NCBI RefSeq assembly: GCF_024679245.1
Contig: NC_090177.1
Coordinates: 42,246,018-42,310,017, forward strand
DNA from: Pseudorasbora parva
Lineage: Eukaryota; Chordata; Actinopteri; Cypriniformes; Gobionidae
Reading direction: 5' to 3'
Length of the DNA: 64,000 bases
Each line of letters starts with the position of its first letter. Within the stretch, counting starts at the first letter, position 1. This document shows, piece after piece, positions 57,779-64,000 of the stretch. The notes under the pieces were generated by a model, which saw only the letters and a list, made by a program, of their open reading frames with translations, was not told the origin of the DNA and did no database searches. A program made the translations under genes and the position numbers.

Positions 57779-58313
57779 TGTGGAACAGTTGTGTAATCAG
57801 TCCCAGAATGTGGGTGCATGGGAATTGTAATCCGAATGAACCTAGAGTACTCCGGAGAGTGAGACCTCCGCTGGCCGCTGGTGGTACATTACGCGCTCAA
57901 GATTTTATTACATTTTGAGAAAATGATTATGTTATGAACATTTTATTATAATAATAATAATGTAATGCTTATTACATTCTGTGCAGTTATTACATTATGA
58001 GTTGGTACAGACACTGGAGTAGTGATGATAAATTCAGCTTTGATCACAGGAATAAATTACATTTTAACATATTCATATAGAACACAGTTATTTTAGATTT
58101 GAATAATATTTCACAATATTTACTTTATTTTTTTTATTTTTTTAATACAATAAATGCAGCTTTGGTGAGCATCAGAGACTTCTTCTAAAAACATTAAAAT
58201 CTTAGTTAAATAAACTTTTGAACGGTAGTGTTTATATCAGGGGCGTTTCCTCTGAGGATGAAAGAAAAAAAAGAAAAAAAATTCACAAACAATACAAAAT
58301 GTGACTTTGAAGT
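57779..58313. other. Non-coding spacer
   Basis: AT-rich with attacattttgagaa/taatgtaatgcttattaca repeats (57900-58010) similar to 44670-44820. No gene. Confidence 0.5.
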
Positions 58314-58799
58314 GTATAAATCATAGATATTCATAATAAAGGCTAGATGTCTTACGGCGGAGTCACCATCGGCATCACCGGCGGCCATCTTGTCACAGGC
58401 AAGCTTTCTGTTGGGCTCTGTGGAACCTGATGTAAGATGAGTGATCTGTACGAACATAAATACTCTTATCTCGCTGAAATCTTGACGGATTTACAAATGG
58501 TTTGGTTTCTTACAAACGTTATTAACATGGCTACAAATCTGGATGCTTTAACACGTTGAAATTGCAGCTTTTCGTTTCGGTTAACGACTTAATCGTGCAG
58601 CTTGTGTATCACAGCTAACTTACGTTATCAAGGGGGCTGAGACCACAATCGAGCTGTTCAATTATATAGGTTTTATTGACACCAATAACGATTTTATGAC
58701 AACCAATCTTTGGTCTAAAATAAACTTAGTTTGCATGTTTTTTTTTTTTTAATTTAAAACATTTTTTTATTATAATAGTGATATTCTTATTATAAAAGT

Positions 58800-58805
<6 letters not shown>

Positions 58806-58882
<77 letters not shown>
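58806..58882. repeat. (TA)n microsatellite
   Basis: About 38 TA units. Confidence 0.96.
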
Positions 58883-58886
<4 letters not shown>

Positions 58887-58916
58887 CTATAGCTAGGTCT
58901 GGAAAAAAATTCAGAG

Positions 58917-58918
<2 letters not shown>

Positions 58919-59006
<88 letters not shown>
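58919..59006. repeat. (GT)n microsatellite
   Basis: About 44 GT units lying 37 bp after the (TA)n tract. Confidence 0.96.
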
Positions 59007-59009
<3 letters not shown>

Positions 59010-59354
59010 ATAATTAATACATTTCTCATGTTGCCATTCGGTACACAGTTTTAGTAGCCTATATATTGATTTAACATAAATACCTTTTTTTATTGCACCT
59101 ATCTGTTCTGTTCAATGTTACTTTAATATTGAAGTTCATGGTTATAATTATTCATAAGTATGTAGTGTCATAACTACATCTCTGACGTTTATAACAAACA
59201 AAACAGTTTGAAAATCGGTTGAAAATTGAGCAAGTTATGGCTATTTAAAAGTACATGCACCATTAAAACACACTGTTACGAGTGAGCGAGCTTCCATTGG
59301 CCAACAGCGCGCACGAGACATCTAGCCTTTATTATGGATATCTATGGTATAAAT

Positions 59355-60003
59355 CACTAGTTTTTTTAAAGTAACACTGTCCAACAGTGACACCTGCAGG
59401 TAAAGTTACAGCAGGAGGTTCATGGGCCTCAGAAGCCAAAAAAATGTGGGTGGGTCCTTATCCTAGAATTTCTTTTTACTGGAGTAGATGCCATTTACAT
59501 TAAAGAGATAGTTCACCCAACAAATGAAAATGTTGTCATTATTTACTAACTCTCAAGTTCTTCCAAACCTGTATGAGTTTCTTTGCTCTGCTGAACACAG
59601 ACGATATTTGGAAGAATGTTTGTAACCAAGCAGAAAACAACCATTGACTACAATAGCAGGTGAAAAAAATATACTATGGTTAATATCTGATTGGGCCAGA
59701 CAAAATTAAAGAATACAGCACATTTTTTTTACAGTGGCAATAGTGTAGGGGAGGCAGAAGATAGAACGCTTTGATGCAAACTGACCCAAGGTTTGATTCT
59801 GCCTTTTGCCGAACTCGCTCTACTTCCTTTCCCATCACATATCAGACCAGAAAGGAATTTATTTTCATTAAAAATTAAGAAAAAAAAAAATATTTTTTTT
59901 TAAATACACACACACACGCGCACACACACACACACGCACACACACACACGCGCACACACACACACACAACACACACAAAAAAACTGTTTAATAATGTGTT
60001 TAT
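59355..60003. other. Non-coding with (CA)n tract
   Basis: (CA)n with CG interruptions lies at about 59905-59970. A dispersed-repeat-like stretch (agttcacccaacaaatgaaa) is at 59510. No gene. Confidence 0.55.
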
Positions 60004-60671
60004 CAAGCGGGTAATCTAGCGCTCGGAAAGCGTTCCACCCATAGGGTGTGACCATTGCTAACCAAGCCATCACCTGCTGTTAGCATCCCATTGACTCCCA
60101 TTCATTTTTGAATAACTTTGACAGTGAATAACTTTACATCTGAGGCGTTTAAAGACTCCATTTGTCCATTGTTTATTTCTAAAGAAACACAACAATGCAT
60201 AAAAGGCTCCATTACCTTGTATCTTACACTATCGCCCGTAGAAGCTGTTTTTGTAAAAATAGGCTAACGATTGCGTCATAACCAACTCCACTCTGTCGCA
60301 CAGTTGAGAAATTACCGTATAGACCTGAGGAGACGCTCAGAAGCAATCTTTTACTGTCTATGAGACAGTCGGGGGGACGTGGAGACATAAAGTCTGATAA
60401 AGTCAAGAGGGAAGAATGGGGAGAGGCCCATAGTGAGCCAAAAGCAACGGGAGAAAATATTTAAACAACGTGATTCAGATTTCACTTTCCACAACTACTA
60501 GAAGACTTACAGCTGTCAGACAGGAGGCTCACGTCACATCTACGTCGTCAAGCTCAGTCTGAGCCTGCGCAGTTCGCTCAGCCATCAGGAAGTGAGTGCT
60601 CCTGATTGGCCTCATTTTCGGCCGTTGAAGTCAATGGGATCGCTCTGTCCATTTCTTTTACTGTCTATGGT
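60004..60671 (-). repeat. Inverted repeat pair, right copy
   Basis: Reverse-complement counterpart of 57110-57778; it ends ctgtctatggt at 60671. Confidence 0.93.
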
Positions 60672-61390
60672 GTTTATAAGTTAGGGGTTGTTGAACAGAC
60701 ATGCGCTGAATTAGAGATGGTAAAAGTAATTGGGTCCAATATTGTTGGTCTTAAAAAGTGAGTGTGTGTTGACCCGCCCCCATACAATGTTTCCGACGCC
60801 CCGGAGAGGCTTTTCTCCCCTTGAGCCCAATGAGTTTTTACACACCCCCTAAAGCGTGCAGTGGCCCGGTCCCAAATGCACCCTAAATACTCATAGTCTT
60901 TATACGAGTCCGCACTTTCGTGACAAAGGCGCTGTGACTGTCTGGAAGAAGATACATCCCGTCACCCTAAGTGAGCCTTTATTCTATATTGTCGAGATGT
61001 TCTTGACTTTCATTTAAATTATCCACTCAGAACTAAAGGCATTTAAATGATCCATGAAATAGAAATTGAAAACTTTGTAAATGACTACCCCCTTGTGGCC
61101 ATATGTAATAATTTTGTGAGGGATGAACGTTTTAGTTCTTCAATGTGTTTTTGTATTGCTGACAAAACACCGCTAAAAGATCAAGGACAAATAATTAAAT
61201 TAAAAATAATAAAAACCTCCAGACAACAGGAGCTGTTCTAAATGAATGGCTTTATACAGCCTTTTACAGCAAGAGCCATTGAAAACACGGTGAAAAGTCT
61301 GTAACCCTAATTTTCAAAGAACTTAAATGTTGTCTTTTGTGCATCTAAATTTAATAGAAAATGAACAAGGGATTGGACAGCGTTATAATC
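60672..61390. other. Non-coding, between repeat and host 3' UTR
   Basis: No domain is seen. A 64-codon frame at 61047-61241 is AT-rich and not recognised. Confidence 0.4.
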
Positions 61391-61966
61391 AATCATTTAT
61401 TCACGTTTTTACACAGCTTTATGTTTATAATGCACAGGTACATTCCTTCATTAGAGTGAGTTATAAACTCAATTCAGCTACAAAATACAGTGTCAGGAGA
61501 CATTATAAAAGACCCTTTTACCCCCGTTTACAAAGACAAAACACAACAAATAAATATTTAATAAAAAAGAAAAATAGGTTACGTCTGTTAAATTAATTCC
61601 AATCACAGAAACATTCATTAATGTCATTTCCCTGTATGTAAAACAAAACCCCCAAAAATCAGCTATATTACGGTGCTTCAACCTGTAAAATATGACAGAA
61701 AGGTGTTTAATATTGCTGTTTCTTTTTTGCTATCCCCTATTTCATTTCGCCTTCCATCTTTATTCCTTCAGTGTTTTCGCTTTAAGTGCCTCAACTCTAC
61801 ACAAAACAATCCCAGGCTTTCTTGTGCCACACACTCCTGTCCTTTTCCTCATTCAGCCACGAATCGCTCCAGTGTGAAACCACAGGAGTCCATCACAGTG
61901 CGGTACAGGTGCGAGCGGCTCATTTGAGTCCGGAGTCAGCCGCATCTCTCTGTTTGTATGATTGTC
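61391..61966 (-). other. Probable 3' UTR of the minus-strand host gene
   Basis: It follows the stop at 61967-61969 on the minus strand. AATAAA motifs on that strand occur near 61393-61398, giving a UTR of about 570 bp. It is inferred only from position. Confidence 0.4.
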
Positions 61967-62080
61967 TCAGAGCAGTTCTGTCTCATCGTCCTCATCCTCA
62001 GAGCCGGACGGACCCTGACGGACCTCCTCGTACCATTTATTGGTGAGCGTCTTCATCTGGATCCGCCCATGAAGAAGATC
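61967..62080 (-). CDS. Terminal coding exon of an unidentified host gene (37 codons)
   Basis: On the minus strand a 3' splice site (cttccttcctctctaag) ends at 62081. A 114-nt frame with no interruption follows: HGRIQMKTLTNKWYEEV, then QGPSGSEDEDDETELL and TGA. The acidic Ser/Asp/Glu tail ending ETELL fits an acidic di-leucine sorting motif ([DE]xxxL[LI]) at the very C-terminus, so the protein may be a membrane-trafficked one. The block is non-repetitive, uses varied codons and has no stops, unlike its surroundings. The upstream exons lie beyond the Tc1-like element or outside the window. I cannot name the gene. Confidence 0.55.
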   Translation of the reverse strand, partial: DLLHGRIQMKTLTNKWYEEVRQGPSGSEDEDDETELL

Positions 62081-62355
62081 CTTAGAGAGGAAGGAAGAAC
62101 AATAGATGACAACCAGTCCTTCAAGTCAACTCTGCACATGATTTAAATAATCTGCATCCTTTTTTTTCTTTCTCTTTTAATGATAATACACATGCAGTAT
62201 TTTGATGCTGGGGGATTCTGGGTGGTTGCCAGGATGTTGCTATGCAAAGTACTAATGTGTCCTGGGCCTTTTTTTTTGTGTGCAGTTGCTGAACATTTTT
62301 GGCATTGGGTCACTGGGTCATTGGGTCATTGTTCTGAGTAGTTTATATGTTCTGT
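62081..62355 (-). other. Intron of the minus-strand gene
   Basis: Polypyrimidine-rich next to the exon. Contains gggtggttgccagg-type text related to the 16.9-17.5 kb minisatellite and three tcattgggtca units (62308-62333). Confidence 0.45.
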
Positions 62356-63345
62356 AACAAACCCGATTCCCAAAAAGTTGGGACACTGTACACATAATGA
62401 ACTAAACAGAATGCAATTATGTGGAAGTTTTAAAATGTCAAAAGTTTAGTCAGAATACAACATGGATGACATATCAAATGTTTTAACTGAGAAAATGTAT
62501 AATTTTGAGGGAAAAATAAGTTGATTTTAAATTTCATGGCATCAACACATCTCAAAAAAGTTGAGACAAGGCCATGTTTACCACTGTGTGTCATCCCCTC
62601 TACTTTTTATAAGAGTCTACAAACGTCTGGGGACCGAGGAGACAAGCTGCTCAAGTTTAGGAATAGGAATGTTGTCCCATTCTTGTCTAATACAGGCTTC
62701 TAGTGGCTCAACTGTCTTAGGTCTTCTTTGTCGCATCTTCCTCTTTATGATGCGCCAAATGTTTTCTATGGGTGAAAGATCTGGACTGCAGGCTGGCCAT
62801 TTCAGTGCCCGGATCCTTCTTCTACGCAGCCATGATGTTGTAATTGTAGTTGTAGTTTTAACAATCCACCATGCAGCACAGTGGATTGTGACCATCGACA
62901 ATGTTTTCTGGAAGTATTCCTGAGCCCATGTTGTGATTTCCATTACAGTATCATTCCTGTATGTGATGCAGTGCCGTCTAAGGGCCCGACGCATCCAGTC
63001 TGGTTTGCCGGCCTTGACCCTTACACACAGAGATTGTTCCAGATTCTCTGAATCTTTGGATGATATTAGTCACTGTAGATGATGATAACTTCAAACTCTT
63101 TACAATTTTTCTCTGAGAAACTCCTTTCTGATATTGCTCCACTATTTTTCGCCGCAGCATTGGGGGAACTGGTGATCCTCTGCCCATCTTGACTTCTGAG
63201 AGACACCGCCACTCTAAAAGGCTCTTTTTATACTCAATCATGTTGCCAATTGACCTAATAATTTGCAAATTCAAGTTGCAGTTCCTTATATGTACATCTA
63301 ACTTTTCCGGCCTCTTATTGCTACCTGTCCCAAATTTTGTGGAAC
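62356..63345 (-). mobile_element. Tc1/mariner-like transposon, internally deleted
   Basis: The left end acaaacccgattcccaaaaa (then gttgggacactgt) is a familiar fish Tc1-like terminus. The right side has ctgtcccaaattttgtgg, but the full right terminus is missing. The transposase on the minus strand is deleted in the middle. Confidence 0.8.
62617..63186 (-). pseudogene. Tc1-like transposase, catalytic centre deleted
   Basis: From the ATG at 63184-63186 the frame reads MGRGSPVPPMLRRKIVEQYQ and a helix-turn-helix (GVSQRKIVKSLKLSSSTVTN). A GRQTRLDASGP segment follows, then a frame change near 62990. The C-terminal part has CSPDLSPIENIWRIIKRKM, carrying the last catalytic residue of Tc1-type DDE enzymes, and ends RQEWDNIP. 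About 170 residues with the first two Asp are missing, and a poly-Thr stretch fills the junction. Not functional. Confidence 0.85.
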
Positions 63346-63400
63346 TTTTTTTTTCACTAAAATTTTAATAATAAAATAATGAAAGTTTTTAACTAATTAT

Positions 63401-64000
63401 TAGGGGTGTCCCTGACAAACGATTTACACATTGGAATCAGAATTGTCGAATCTCTCTATGGTCGACCGATAGTCGAATCATCTGTGTGTGTGAATGGGTT
63501 GGGAGGGGCACGACACTACAGCAGAAGGGTAAAACTATTTTTATTTTCCTTTACACACTGCACACAGCAGCAACTTTTAATAAAGCGACCAAAACTGCCT
63601 GCCAACTGACAGACGAACTGATGGCTCTTATTTAGGTTTAAATAGCCTAAAAGGTAATGTGGTGGATAAACATTAATAAACCTTTTCTCATAACATGTTA
63701 AAGCCGCGATCGAAATACAGAACATCACACAAATATATAAAAGAACATTTTGATAAATAAACCTAAAAAAAATACCTGCCTAGAGAGGAAAAGAACAATT
63801 TGAGTAGGTTACATGCACGTTCTTAAGCCTATTGTGCCTAAAGGGCGTGAAGGACGCGAAGCTCAGCCCCGCGCGCCTCAGGATCTCACACCACCACCTG
63901 ACGCACACATTATATACACGCAAGCTCAATTTTGAATTGACTGACAGAAGAGCTGCACGATGACTGTATCTTGTAGCACAGGGTTAAATATCAGTATGTA
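63401..64000. mobile_element. Left part of another hAT-like element
   Basis: TAGGGGTGTCCC at 63401 resembles the hAT ends at 34533 and 49870. Tgtcgaat and gtcgaccgatagtcgaa subterminal repeats follow. The right end lies beyond the window, and no transposase is seen in the 600 bp available. Confidence 0.55.

Larger units (their letters stand above)
58322..59346. mobile_element. 1025-bp element with 8-bp duplication and 30-bp inverted ends
   Basis: GTATAAAT flanks both sides (58314-58321 and 59347-59354). The ends read CATAGATAT.CATAATAAAG and continue GCTAGATGTCT on both strands with one mismatch. No transposase. The interior is mostly (TA)n and (GT)n. An 8-bp duplication points to hAT-type mobilisation. 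Confidence 0.88.

Overview
This window looks like nuclear DNA of a teleost fish, most likely a cyprinid. The evidence is split, spliced and mostly decayed vertebrate-type sequence, very dense microsatellites, and a mix of transposon families typical of fish: Tc1, hAT, CACTG-ended and TTAA-site DNA transposons, L2/CR1 and Tx1 LINEs, a DIRS-like element and Ty3/Gypsy-type LTR elements. Nothing bacterial or plasmid-like is present. Host coding sequence is sparse. I can support one single-exon seven-transmembrane receptor (29266-30129, + strand), one C-terminal coding exon of an unidentified gene (61967-62080, - strand), and one unexplained ~150-codon open frame (41988-42453, + strand).

Region 1-4.1 kb is repeat-rich with no recognised gene. 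Region 4.1-17 kb is a nested stack. A fragment of a foldback repeat was hit by a 506-bp hAT-like MITE (8-bp target duplication) and by a TTAA-site element. The TTAA element was then hit by a ~10.8-kb Gypsy-type LTR retrotransposon (4971-15804, CGAA duplication, tRNA-Ala-type primer site). The 5' LTR of that retrotransposon contains a 230-bp palindromic MITE and a Tx1-type LINE lying inside a (TC)n tract. Its pol gene has lost reverse transcriptase and RNase H and carries an 883-bp LINE-like insertion. Region 17-18 kb is a minisatellite embedded in a LINE relic.

Region 18.0-21.1 kb is a 3055-bp CACTG-ended (EnSpm/CACTA-like) transposon with remnants of a spliced accessory gene. Region 21.4-24.4 kb is an L2/CR1-type LINE with endonuclease and YADD reverse transcriptase. 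Region 24.4-28.1 kb is a minus-strand LTR-element gag relic with a tRNA-Phe-like primer site, split by two TTAA-site elements abutting at one TTAA. Region 28.4-30.2 kb holds the receptor gene. Region 30.5-37 kb contains LINE relics, a foldback element and a 1399-bp hAT element with a perfect 8-bp duplication.

Region 37.3-42.0 kb is GC-rich and begins with a DIRS-like gag, followed by about 3 kb of non-coding degenerate repeats and an inverted terminal segment. Region 42.7-44.7 kb contains a second terminal segment, a hAT-like element and a foldback MITE with 42-bp internal repeats. Region 46.2-49.5 kb is an unusually long (3252 bp) probable solo LTR filled with about 30 copies of a 46-bp minisatellite. 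Region 49.87-56.92 kb is a structurally complete hAT transposon (perfect 8-bp duplication) whose BED-finger transposase is split by a 3.6-kb palindromic CACTG-ended insertion. Region 57.1-60.7 kb is framed by a ~670-bp inverted repeat pair and contains a 1025-bp element with an 8-bp duplication. Region 61.4-64 kb holds the host terminal exon, a deleted Tc1-like element in the preceding intron, and the start of another hAT element.

The elements do not form a pathway. Most of the window is a record of sequential insertions whose order can be read from target-site duplications. Family names rest on recognised motifs and end structure only; no database search was possible.
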